From Clarkia xantiana subsp. parviflora (Eukaryota; Streptophyta; Magnoliopsida; Myrtales; Onagraceae), in NCBI GenBank assembly GCA_036873135.1, contig JAPTYO010000011.1:12743747-12807746 (forward strand): 64,000 nt of DNA, read 5' to 3'. Shown here piece by piece: positions 1 through 10,349 of the stretch. A program made the translations under genes and the position numbers. Every line of letters begins with the position of its first letter. Positions within the stretch are counted from its first letter, which is position 1. The notes under the pieces are model-generated. The model worked only from the letters and a program-made list of their open reading frames with translations. It ran no database searches and was not told the DNA's origin.

Positions 1-877
1 GGACTTGGATAAGACCTTCTCTCTGAGTGGCTTGGCTGCTGAGAGATGATCATGGAGATTGTTGAGCTGTTACTATTGGATGTAATCATGAAAAGGAGTT
101 CACTTTGACAAACTGGTCTTGTTATGGGCCTATATTGGACTCCACTAAGGTCTGTCAACTAATGTCTCCCAGCCGCTTATGATTAGCAACCTCGGTGTAT
201 GATGATGATGGATCAAAATCTCCAATCTCAACCTTGTCCATAACTCCACTTCTTCATCTCATCTGTTGTTATTTAGGCTGAAGAAGAGAACCATTTGTTC
301 ATTTCCCATGGACGTTGGATTTTGACAAAGAGAAGCACCAAGAAATTAGTTTTGGTTTGTCTATTTTTGCTAGTTTTGGAGCTAGAGCTGGGGCTTCTGT
401 CAGATTATTGAAGAATGAAACCAGAAACTTATTTTCATTCGTAATAACTCATAGCTGTGCAACAGAAGACAAAGTGTCTATTAAACTGATTATCATGGGC
501 CCCAATTTAGTCTCTTCTAATTTATTTGAATATATTTTGTTTCATTTGAGATTTTTCAAGCTAATTAATGCTATATCTTCACCAGAACATTAGATTGTCA
601 GTCTAATGAAGGTCTTTGAACGTTTGTCCTTTCTTGGAACGTATCTTGTAGAAGTGATCCACTTCTCAAACAAGTCAAGCTACTTTTACAAAATTTATGT
701 CTCTATTAAGGTACAATCTAATATGGCGTCCTGCATTCAATCAAAACTCGTTCTTTCATGCCATTTTCGTTAAATAATCTATGTTGCCCTTTATTTCGTT
801 CCTTTTCAGAGCTCTTTAGTTCCTTTGTTTTTGTGACCATTTCTCACAGTTTTAGACATTTGTGTATTTTTTGGCAG
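1..877 (+). other. Intron of the CRK kinase gene (5' end outside window)
   Basis: This is AT/T-rich sequence without conserved coding. It ends in a pyrimidine-rich tract and the acceptor ttggcag at 871-877, directly before the exon that begins [14 protein letters not shown]. In plant CRK genes the first exon carries the N-terminal extension and the glycine-rich ATP loop, and the next exon begins at this point. The stretch is therefore read as the 3' part of a long first intron. The short open frames inside it (315-593 and 758-877) show no kinase similarity and are taken as chance. Confidence 0.75.
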
Positions 878-3800
878 ATGACCACAGCGATTGCAATTGA
901 GGATGTTAGAAGAGAGGTGAAAATGTTAAGAGCCTTGACAGGACATGGCAATCTAGTAAAGTTCTATGAAGCTTTTGAAGATCAGGAAAATGTCTATATT
1001 GTGATGGAGTAAATCTCTCATACCTTCTCTTACTTTATCAAGCTACTCTTTGAGAACTTATAACTACTTATCTAAGGCCCTAATATAACAAAAAGTTACT
1101 TAATAAAAAGGTCATTAAAAACTTGCTGCCCAAATTAGATGAAAAATGAATCCCTCCAATTCCCTCCCTTCTCATTTCCAAACAGGGAATCTCTTCCCCT
1201 CGGTTTCCCTCTAATTACCTCAATTCGTGCATTGGCTAAATGATTGTTGTGCAAATGCAAGAACTAACTAAATAATGACCGTGTATCCTTCAGGTTGTGT
1301 GAAGGAGGTGAGCTCCTTGACAGAATACTTTCTAGGTAATTTTAAATGCCTATCTCTTTAACATAGTTTTTGGTCTGCGTTAAATTAAATATGACCCTTA
1401 TCAGATTTTTTTTTGTCATTGCAGAGGTGGGAAATACACTGAAGATGATGCGAAAGCAGTATTGGTGCAGATACTTAATGTGGTTGCATTTTGTCATCTC
1501 CAGGGTGTTGTTCATAGAGATCTGAAACCAGAGGTGAGATGATATGTTTCTAATTTACCATGGAAACTATATAATAGATTGTAGTTAGTGTTTGTTGATT
1601 GGTTGCCAATTAGGGTTTTATCACTTCCAAAGGTGTAATATCTTGGCAATCTTTTTAAGTTGATGTGCTACTCTTAGCGTTGTAGATGATGATCTGTATA
1701 GAGAAGATTTGGTTTCCGTGGCATCTCTAATTGATGCTCTGAAATTTCAGATACTTTTTTCGAATAATATCTTCTTTCCAGTTTGTATCTTTGTTAAAAT
1801 AACTTAAAATTAAAATTATAAATGTTAGAGGCTATCAAAATGATGACCGAGTGCAACAGTTCTGTATTAAGTAAAACAGAAGAGACTATCTTTATGGTCA
1901 AACTACTACCTTCTATACACAGCTGGTGTTCCCTAATTTCTGTGTTATATGTACCTTTTGGCTGATGACCTGAAGCCCTCTAATTGCTTGTTCAGAACTT
2001 TCTTTATACTTCGAAGGACGAGAATTCCCAATTAAAGGCAATCGACTTTGGCTTATCGGATTTTGTAAGACCAGGTACATTCTCCTCATAATCAATCAAT
2101 CAGCTATGAAATTATGAATTGGGAATCAAGTACTTACTGTAATAGTTCAATGTCTTACATCTGGCAGATGAAAAGCTTAATGATATAGTGGGAAGCGCAT
2201 ACTATGTGGCTCCTGAAGTTCTGCATAGATGCTATAGCACTGAAGCCGATGTATGGAGTGTAGGTGTAATCTCATATATTCTTTTATGTGGAAGTCGTCC
2301 ATTTTGGGCACGCACAGAATCAGGAATTTTCCGGGTCGTATTGAAGGCAGAACCAAACTTGGAAGAACCACCATGGCCTTCGTTATCTTCAGAAGCCAAG
2401 GATTTTGTCAAGTGTCTGTTAATAAAAGACCCCCGGAAAAGAATGACAGCAGCTCAGGCTTTAAGTACGTCTACTTACTACTGCTTCTCTAGTGTTATGA
2501 TTCTTGAATGATGAGTATGTGCTTAAATACTTCTGCTCACAAACAGGCCATCCATGGCTGCGGAATTACAACGGTGTAAAAGTCCCTCTCGATATATTAA
2601 TCTTCAGACTGATGAAGTCTTATATGAAGTCATCATCTTTGAGGAAAGCTGCATTAAAGGTATCTATCACAGCTGTACAAATTTAACTAATATAATTCTG
2701 AATTCTGTTTCGTCACAAAAGTGATACACAGCCTCAAGTCATTTAGAGAAATCTTGAACCATCGACTTTAAATTGCAGGCCTTATCTAAGACACTTGTCG
2801 AAGATGAACTATTCTATCTGAGGGAACAGTTTGCACTGTTAGAACCGCATAAGAATGGCAGCATAACGTTGGAGAATATAAGAACGGTAATATTGCTCTC
2901 CTTAACAAACAACTAAAAATCAATATAAATGTTTGAGGATGTTTCTCATTCACCATCTTCTGTCGGATGGACATTGGCAGGCATTGTTAAAGCATGCTAC
3001 TGATGCAATGAAGGAGTCCCGGATACCAGATTTTCTTGCCTCGGTAATCAATAATGAAAAGAAGCTATGAACAAACTGATGTTATAATGTTAGGAAATTG
3101 TTGCTAATTGTCTGTTGATTGTGGTGTTATTATGGCAGCTAAATTCACTGCAGTACAGAAGGATGGATTTTGAAGAGTTCTGTGCTGCTGCATTGAGTGT
3201 GCATCAGTTGGAGGCAATGAGCCACTGGGAACAGCACGCTCGATCTGCGTATGACATTTTTGAAAGGGACGGAAATCGGGCTATCGTAATTGAGGAGCTT
3301 CCTTCTGTAAGTGTTCTTACATTATTAGGGCTTCTCTGCAACCCAAACATTTTGGCGTCTCTTTAAACATGTTGTGTCAAGATATCAGTCCTAAATGTGT
3401 CATAAGGCTAAATTTTCGACACAGTGTGACACGACATACCTGAAACTAAAAAGTACAAAATTTTACAAATATTACAAAATTATTGAAAACCAACCAATAT
3501 CATATTCTGGTAATAAATAAATTAAAAATGGTCACTTTGATTTACTAAAGTATATATATTGGTAAAATTGTTTTGGTTTATAAATGAAAACTAAATTTCA
3601 GATAAACGCATATCTTATTCGTGCACGTGTAGTTCTGAATTGATTGAACATGCTTATAAGTCATGTTTAAACATATGTTCATACATGGGTTAGTATTGGT
3701 GTTAGACATTGGTTTGTATAAATTACAGATTGTTTATTCACCTCTTAGAAATTGTCAAGCTGATGAGGAAAAACAATATTGGGAAATTGGCAGGAGCTTG

Positions 3801-3958
3801 GTTTGGGGCCGAGCGTGCCAGTCCATGCAGTCCTCCATGACTGGATACGGCACACGGATGGGAAGCTAAGCTTTCTCGGGTTTGTGAAGTTGCTACACGG
3901 AATTTCGAGCCGAGCAGTTGGTGCAAAGGCACCACCAACCCAGTCAGTCATCAATTAA
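878..3958 (+). CDS. CRK: CDPK-related protein kinase (CRK), 3' ten exons, partial at 5' end
   Basis: Serine/threonine kinase of the plant CRK family, usually membrane-anchored through an N-terminal myristoylation site that lies outside this window. Exons by GT-AG sites: 878-1008, 1294-1335, 1425-1533, 1996-2074, 2168-2464, 2547-2659, 2779-2886, 2981-3043, 3139-3306, 3794-3958. They join in one frame to 424 codons plus TAA. Visible kinase motifs are [16 protein letters not shown] (hinge), HRDLKPEN across an intron (catalytic Asp), DFGLSD (metal-binding Asp), [11 protein letters not shown] (activation segment and APE) and [13 protein letters not shown]. The C-terminal third is the CRK regulatory region with degenerate EF-hands ([46 protein letters not shown]). 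The glycine loop and catalytic Lys are in the missing first exon. No frameshift or internal stop is seen, so the gene looks functional. The exact CRK paralogue is not resolved. Confidence 0.95.
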
Positions 3959-5463
3959 CAAGTTCAACGAGTAATCTATTGTTGCTCTCAAAGAAATATG
4001 ATATGGTCTTCTTGGGTGGGTGGGTTTGGCCTGGTGGTTTGCAAGATCAGTGTTCCAGCCTTCAACTTTACAGTGAAGAAAGAAAGAGTCAAAGGAGGAT
4101 CATATTAGCAGCAGAGCAGCATTGTGTTACAATTTAGTGTAAAATTCCTTGATTTTAATTGGTTTAGTAGTTTTCAATCCAAATGCCCACCATTATATAC
4201 CAGAATGTATTGTTTTCGAATCGATATATTAATTGGAATGGAAGGAATCAAGGATTCTAGTTCTAATTCTAAGAAACATTTATTATTCTGATCTCAAAAG
4301 AGTGTAGGTATCAAATAATAAATATAAGATGGTATAAGTACATTATGTTTACCAAGGTTAACAAATCATAATATAACCTGTTATGTTGATATCTAAACCG
4401 CGGTCAGATTCAGACCAATCAAGTGATATGGGTATAAGAAGATGAAGAGAAAAAGAACGTAGAATTGGTTTAGAGAAGAGTACAGGTGTGATTACATCAA
4501 TCCAAATCTGCCCTTTCTCTTACACGTCTACCCTCTTTATCAATTCTCTAAATGACAACTCACTATTCTCTAACTAACTCAAGGCTGTGTTTGGACATTC
4601 CAAAATAGCTGGAGCTGTCCTTATGGCAGGAATGGACTGTAACGGAACTGAGCCTAGTTTGGGTCTGCATCATCAAGGTAGCTATCGCAGTCAGGCGATC
4701 TCGTTTGGGATGAACCTAGTTATTCATGGATTGCCTTCTGTTGGGTTTAATCGAGTCGGGGTCGACCTTGGTTTTTTTTTAATTAATTTATTTTTTTATT
4801 TAAAAATTGTAATTTTTAGATTTATCTTAATTTATTATAAAATGTGATTAAAATAATTTTACTTTACATTTTTATTACAAGTTTTAGTGATGATTCAGTT
4901 TCATTTAAACAAATTTTTAAATGAATGTTTTAATAAATTTTTGTGAGATTTTTCCTTTTTTTATTTATTTATCTATATATTATAACTAGAGAATAATCCC
5001 GTGCGATGCACGTGTGTATCAAATTCTAAACCTGCGTACTTAAGAAAAAAAAATTAAGTTAGAACAGTCATCATTTCGCTGAATAATCTACTAAGGTGAC
5101 GATTCTAATATGTGTGGTTATGAGAGAGACAATAAAAAACAATACCACACTCGATAATGAGGAAAATAGTCGTACATATAGAGGTAATGATCTAATTATT
5201 AATAACATGTTGTGAATGTTTACCATCAACATGTATGTACTAATTATACGGTATGTAGTATGTACTTAATAATATAAATGATGGTAGTAAACGAGCATGT
5301 AATAAAGATAGCATATTACATGCATGTAGTACGTAACATGTAAATGAGCATGAACTTAAATTAAGACAATACTAAACGTCTTTGAAATTTAAAATTGGAG
5401 AGATTATCTTGATATTCAAAATCACCTTATGAAATATTTTATTTTTTATAGTATAATTTAAAT
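3959..5463. other. 3' UTR of the kinase gene, then AT-rich intergenic DNA
   Basis: The transcript probably ends within about 350 bases of the stop. An AATAAA lies at 4317-4322 and other AT-rich signals lie near 4200-4230, so the exact site is not clear. Beyond this the DNA is AT-rich with T-runs (4770-4830) and no coding evidence. A sequence beginning at about 4584 (ggctgtgtttggacattc) resembles the start of many plant DNA-element termini, but I found no matching partner end. Confidence 0.5.
4986..5014 (-). mobile_element. Possible Helitron 3' terminus
   Basis: On the minus strand a short hairpin (cgtgc-atc-gcacg) is followed about 11 bases later by CTAG and then a T. That matches the Helitron 3' rule of a GC-rich hairpin, then CTRR, inserted between A and T. 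I could not identify the opposite TC end, so the body of the element is undefined. Confidence 0.3.
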
Positions 5464-5522
5464 GTGAAGAGACATGACTTTTGGGGTGAGGGTCGTTGAA
5501 ATTTTTATAAATGTAGTAGATT
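5464..5522 (+). repeat. First copy of a ~60-bp direct repeat split by a hAT-like element
   Basis: gtgaagagacatg followed by a G-rich stretch and tttttata-atgtagta recurs at 6613-6672 with a few substitutions. Removing the hAT-like insertion places the two copies about 75 bp apart in tandem. The element inserted at the start of the second copy. Confidence 0.7.
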
Positions 5523-5546
5523 ATGGTAAAATATAAACGTGAAGAG

Positions 5547-6612
5547 CAGTGGCGGAGCCAGCAATTAAATAATGAGGGTTCACTATCCTATTTTATATTA
5601 GATGGGTCACTATTCCAGTACATACTAGATAACGAAATTAAAAAGAGCGTTAATAGGTCTTTTGGTACAACATGTTTGACGATTTTTGGCTTTTGGTGCA
5701 ACATCTTTTTTTTTTGGTATACTTTTGGTGCAATACGTTATCAATTTGTACCACTTTTGGTGCATCCGTTAGTTGACCGCTAGTTTGACCGTTAAATAGT
5801 CCCGTGACTTGCACATGCCTAGCCCCAAATTTCTATTTTTTCAGTTTAGTTCTCAAATTTAATGTCCTAAGTTTTTATTTTTACAATTTAGCCCCTAAAC
5901 GTTTTCAACCGCACCCTAGGGCTAAATTGACAAAACCATGGGCCGACCCATGGCTAGGGTCACCGGACCTAGGCGACTTTAACCATGGTCCGACTTAGCC
6001 ATGGGTCGAACCATGACTAGGTCAATTTAGGCTTAGGGTCCATTTGGGTCAATTTTACCATAAGGATAAATTGACCTAGCCATGTTTCGACCTATGGCTA
6101 GGACCGGGTCTTGGTGATCCTAGCCATGGTTCGACCTTGCCATGGGTCGGACCATGGCTAGGTCAATTTAGCCCTAGGGTGCGGTTGAAAATGTTTAGGG
6201 GATAAATTGCAAAAATAAAAAGTTAGCACAATAAATTTGAGGACTAAACTGAAAAAAAATAAAAATTTTGGGCTAGGCATGTGCAAGTCACGTGACTGTT
6301 TAACGGTCAAACTAACGGTCAACTAACGGATGCACCAAAAGTGGTACAAATTGCAAACGTATTGTACCAAAAGTATACAAAAAAAAAAGATGTTGCACCA
6401 AAAGCCAAAAATCGTCAAACATGTTGTACCAAAATACCTATTAACCCTTAAAAATATGAAGTACAAAGTGTAAGTTTAGAAAGTATATAATCTATATAAC
6501 TAACAATGTAAATGATGGAACTTCACTGCCAATTACATATCAAATTTATCATAAATTTTTCCTTAAATGAGGGACATTTGATTCCTAATTCTCTAAGATA
6601 GCTACACCCCTG
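5547..6612. mobile_element. hAT-like non-autonomous element with 8-bp TSD
   Basis: The left end is cagtggcggagccag and the right end, reversed, is caggggtgtagcta, an imperfect terminal inverted repeat of the CAG type used by hAT elements. The element is flanked by a perfect 8-bp duplication gtgaagag (5539-5546 and 6613-6620), the target size of hAT transposition. It encodes no transposase. Most of its length is a later foldback insertion (5647-6447), so the original element was only about 255 bp. Confidence 0.8.
5647..6447. mobile_element. Mutator-type foldback element, copy A
   Basis: The left arm (taataggtcttttggtac...) is mirrored by the right arm (...gtaccaaaatacctatta) over several hundred bases. 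The mirrored parts include the poly-T/poly-A tracts, the gtccgacttagccatgg-like centre and the gtgacttgcacatgcc segment. The flanks are ttaaaaaga and ttaaaaata, an 8/9 match to a 9-bp duplication. No coding capacity. The same family as copies at 7635, 36534 and 49265, but the most diverged copy. Confidence 0.85.
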
Positions 6613-6672
6613 GTGAAGAGACATGTCTTTTGAGGGTGAGGGTCATTAAGACTTTTATATATGTAGTAAATT

Positions 6673-7634
6673 TATTCAGTTAATTTTTTTTTAGAAAGTC
6701 TTACTTTTTTTCCCTATTTTTTTGATTTATTTACATTTAAAAAAAATTAAAAAATTATTGATTTGGTATGCCATCTTTCTATCCCAGTGTTATTTGTGCT
6801 CTCCTTGCAATACATAGAAAGTATCGTGTAGTCCTTTGTTTTAATATACGTCTAACAATTTGTTTTATTACTACATCGTCTTCAATTAGTTATACTTATT
6901 GAAATTCTTCTAATTTAAAAATATACAAAAAAAGAAAAGAATCTAAAATAAAACATGTTACATTGCATCTTCTACAACGATGGGTGAGCATATTATATAT
7001 TTTTTTCTTCATATTTTGTCTTTATTTTTAAAAATATTTCACATCAACTTTGAAATGATAAACACACAATCTTTATCGCGACGAGCTTGGTTTTTCTTTC
7101 AGGAACTATTGTTTTTATCAACTACTCATCCATTTTTTCTCCTTCCCCTATTCTTTTGCATATACAACTTGCATTTTCAAAATGCAGTCATTATGGCCAT
7201 GATCATTATCGAAGTGGTTATTTTCAAAATGCAGTCATTATTGCCATGATCATTATTAAAATGGTTTGGACTTTGGAGAGCGGTAAAATTACAAATAATG
7301 CGAGCTAAATAATTTAATGTTAGATTGCATTGTTTAATTGTGTTGTAATAAGAAGTGTAATGTTATATTACAGTGTTGATATGTTTTGTAAATGTGTGTT
7401 GTAATATGTCTTTATTAATATTAGTATCTTAATATATATGAGAGTACACTATATCTTTAAATGATAAGATTTAAACCAATATTTATTTTGAGAACAACTA
7501 ACTTCTTAAACTTTATTTTGTGTTAAATGTGTATAGTCTATTCATGAACTATAAATACAAATATTAAAAAAACTAAAAACAAATCCACATATCCATTAAA
7601 ATTCGATTATTTGAAATATTTTATATAATATTTT
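6673..7634. other. AT-rich intergenic DNA with a short tandem duplication
   Basis: No gene is seen. A 47-bp unit beginning ttttcaaaatgcagtc occurs twice at 7174 and 7221 with a few differences. The rest is AT-rich, with homopolymer runs and short chance open frames. Confidence 0.6.
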
Positions 7635-8155
7635 GGGTTAACATGTCTTTTGGTCCATGATGTTTGACCACTTTTGGGTTTTGATCCATGATGTTTTTTT
7701 TTTTTGCCTAGTTTTGGTACCATATGTTTGCAGATTTTTCTAGTTTTGGTTCGACCTTTACATTCCGTGCATTTTTTTCGTCAATTGACATGTGCAAGTC
7801 AAGTGATCCACTCTAAACTTTCAATTTTATTCAAATTTGGGGGAATTGACACCCTAAACCTAGTTCAATTTGGGCGAACTGAACTAGGTTAATGGGTCAA
7901 ATTTGGGGGAATTGACACGCTAAACCTAGTTCAATGGGTCAATTCCCCTCAAATTTGAACAAAATTGAAAGTTTATGGTGGATCACGTGAATTGCATATG
8001 TCAAATGACGGAAAATATGGACGGAATGTAACGGTCGGACCAAAACTAGAAAAATTTGCAAACATATTGTACTAAAACTAGGCAAAAAAAAAAGAACATC
8101 ATGGACCAAAACTCAATAGTGTTCAAACATCATAAACCAAAATACATATTAACCC
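7635..8155. mobile_element. Mutator-type foldback element, copy B, perfect 9-bp TSD
   Basis: The element starts gggttaacatgtcttttggt and ends ...acatattaaccc. The two arms are near-complementary over most of the 521 bp: the gtccatgatgtttga segment, the T-run/A-run, the ctagttttggt segment and the tcaaatttg segments. A perfect 9-bp duplication, taatatttt, flanks it at 7626-7634 and 8156-8164. The target size and long inverted arms point to the Mutator superfamily, non-autonomous. No open frame. Confidence 0.92.
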
Positions 8156-9017
8156 TAATATTTTTCATAATAAATGTCACTCAAGAGACTACTCATTTTG
8201 TACGAACATCATGTGCATTATTCTTAATTATAATAACGATTAATGAAATATATAAAAAAATATATAAAAATTATAGAGTAAACTATAAAAATCATACAAA
8301 GTACTTTATATGTTTAATAAATAATAATTAAAAGTTGATAATCTTGGATGCAATCTCATATGGTAAGTATAATTTTAACGTAATCTCAAATTACTATAAA
8401 CTTTACATTATAATGTACATTATATTGTTTGGTTGACTAAACAACGTAAAGTAAAGTGGTATAGTGTGAAACATAACACAAGATTACATCCGACGTTAGA
8501 TCAATCCAAACACCCCTGATGGAATGCATTTCCTTTTTATTTTGTGTGGAAATGATATGTTTTTCTCTCGAGAATCTCTCTAGAGAAATATATAAACGTT
8601 TTGTTACTTGAATTTTTCTTCTATATCCATCCAAGAGAAAAGCACAAGTTCAATATATGATTGTCGGAAAATCTCAGAAAACATCATTCATAATTCACGC
8701 GAAGACAAAACGGTTGAACTCGGCAGGTGTTCTCCACCGTGAGAGCAGTATACATGTATGCATGAGACGCATTAACAACTAAGTTTTCAATTTACAATTC
8801 AGTCATCAAACATTTTTTTTGCTTTTCTATTTTAGTCTCCATTTAAAATAAAGAAAATTTCTAAATAAACTAAAAGAACAAACAATTTAAGTATTAGATT
8901 CAAATTAAAAATCTGTACAGATCAATCGTGAAGTTTTTGAAGCTGCCATGTCAGCAATTTTCCACCTCATTAAAAAAAACTATGCACAATCACGTTCTTC
9001 AATTTAATAATATATAC
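8156..9017. other. AT-rich intergenic DNA up to Tat-1
   Basis: No gene, RNA or full element is recognised. The tract ends in the 5-bp target tatac (9013-9017) duplicated by the Tat-1 insertion. A stretch near 8420-8515 (tttggttgactaaacaacg ... caaacaccc) looks like a small DNA-element remnant, but I could not define two matching ends. Confidence 0.5.
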
Positions 9018-9735
9018 TGTTGGATCACGGGCGAAGTTCCGTTAAGTTCTTGACGGAAAGCTCGAACTCCTGGGCTCCGCGTAATCCTGCAAAAGGGGAT
9101 GACCTGGGTGGTGACCAAGAATCCCTCTCCGATGCTTAAATGAGTATGTGATCAATGGGGTGGTAAGCAATAGTCTAAGTTCGTATTAGAGAATGTGTTT
9201 TCTGAGGTAACTTCCTCCTTTATATAGGAGGGGAAGTTACTCAGTTACCTGAGACTGCGCCTGGCAGTTTTACCCGCGATTCCGTATATCTCGCCCCACG
9301 CTCCGCGTATCTTGCCCACTCTCCGAGTATCTCGGGCACGCCCTGCGTATCTCGGGGGAGGTTATCTGTATCTCAACCGTTTCCCCACTACTCTATCTAG
9401 TAGGCGGGTTTCTTGGTCTTATCCTCTGATCCCAAGTCCCAACTCTTGTCGGGGACTCCAGAGTTATCTCATTCTAGGTCACCACCCAGGACCCTTTGTC
9501 TCACGAGACAGGTCCAGCCTCTGCGGGGCTTTATTATCGGGGCCTTTACTAAAGCATATCGGGGCCTGCTCAGAGGCTTCTTTGTCGGGAGCATTCAGCT
9601 CATATATCGGGACTGCTAAAGTCGGGACCCTTCGTACTGGACCTCTGGGCCTCCCAGGCCTTTCACGAGGCCCACTGGACCTACTCGCCGTCCATTGGCT
9701 GTTAACGGGGCTAACGATTACATCGGAACCCATCA
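9018..9735 (-). repeat. Tat-1 3' LTR
   Basis: Begins tgttggatcacgggcg and ends catcggaacccatca (TG...CA), pairing with 19603-20339. It contains repeated cgtatctcg-type words at 9280-9360 and a minus-strand TATA-like TATATAAA at 9219-9226. Confidence 0.95.
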
Positions 9736-9749
9736 TTTTCCCCCAAGAC
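9736..9749 (-). other. Tat-1 polypurine tract
   Basis: On the minus strand cttgggggaaaa abuts the 3' LTR start TGATGG. This is the expected position and composition of the plus-strand priming tract. Confidence 0.8.
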
Positions 9750-10177
9750 ATGGGGGACTTGCAGTCCGTCGTGTCTTCCAATCTCGGACCTCCCGACTTT
9801 ACCTGTCGAAGGCTTTTATGTCCATACCCCCCGATATTGCCTATCGGAGGCTTTTGTCTTCAGATCTCTTGATATCTCAATCGGAGGCTTTTGCCTTGCG
9901 CGCAATTATCGTATGACAGAGTTTCTCACTCATGACTGCCTTGGGCCCACTGGACTCTATGGGCAGTTGCCAAATCCGAGGAGACTCCTCGGTTACTGCA
10001 GCATTAAATGCTGGGGATTATGAAACGACGCTTAAATCGGCGTGACTGTTGCTTTCTAAAAAAGCACTTATTACGTCACCACGTCTCTTCCGTACCGTCC
10101 TACAATCTTGACGATCAAGATTAAATCGTTTCGTCTTCAACGGTCCAGATTAAGTCCGTCCAGTTTGTCCTTTTGCT
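9750..10177. other. Tat-1 region upstream of the antisense gene
   Basis: Non-coding spacer between the polypurine tract and the antisense gene promoter. Near 9800-9900 a short word (tcggaggctttt) recurs about three times. It presumably holds upstream promoter sequence of the antisense gene, but no specific site can be named. Confidence 0.5.
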
Positions 10178-10185
10178 TATAAAAT
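10178..10185 (+). promoter_or_regulatory. TATA box of the Tat-1 antisense gene
   Basis: TATAAAAT lies about 165 bases before the start codon at 10350 and is oriented to drive the antisense gene. It is followed by a pyrimidine-rich, CT-repeated leader typical of plant 5' UTRs. The promoter is internal to the retroelement and separate from the LTR promoter. Confidence 0.65.
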
Positions 10186-10349
10186 CTAAAACCCTGGCAT
10201 CATTCACTTCTTCTTCACCCTCTCAATTTCTGGAAGTTCTGCCATTCTTGCACTCGAAGTTTCTCCTCCAAGTTCCTTCTGCTGTTCAAGTGATCCAAGG
10301 CCTTCAACGTTCCCGATCCTTCCTCATCTTCTTTCAGCAATCATCAACC

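Noticed and set aside
4584..4760. MITE-like start (ggctgtgtttggacattc) after the kinase gene
   Set aside because: No matching inverted end or target duplication could be found.
8380..8520. Possible small DNA transposon remnant
   Set aside because: The ends cannot be paired, so no element boundaries are supported.
9312..9872. 186-codon plus-strand frame within the Tat-1 3' LTR
   Set aside because: It is LTR sequence, also present in shortened form in the other LTR (19918-20223) with a changed frame, and has no protein features.
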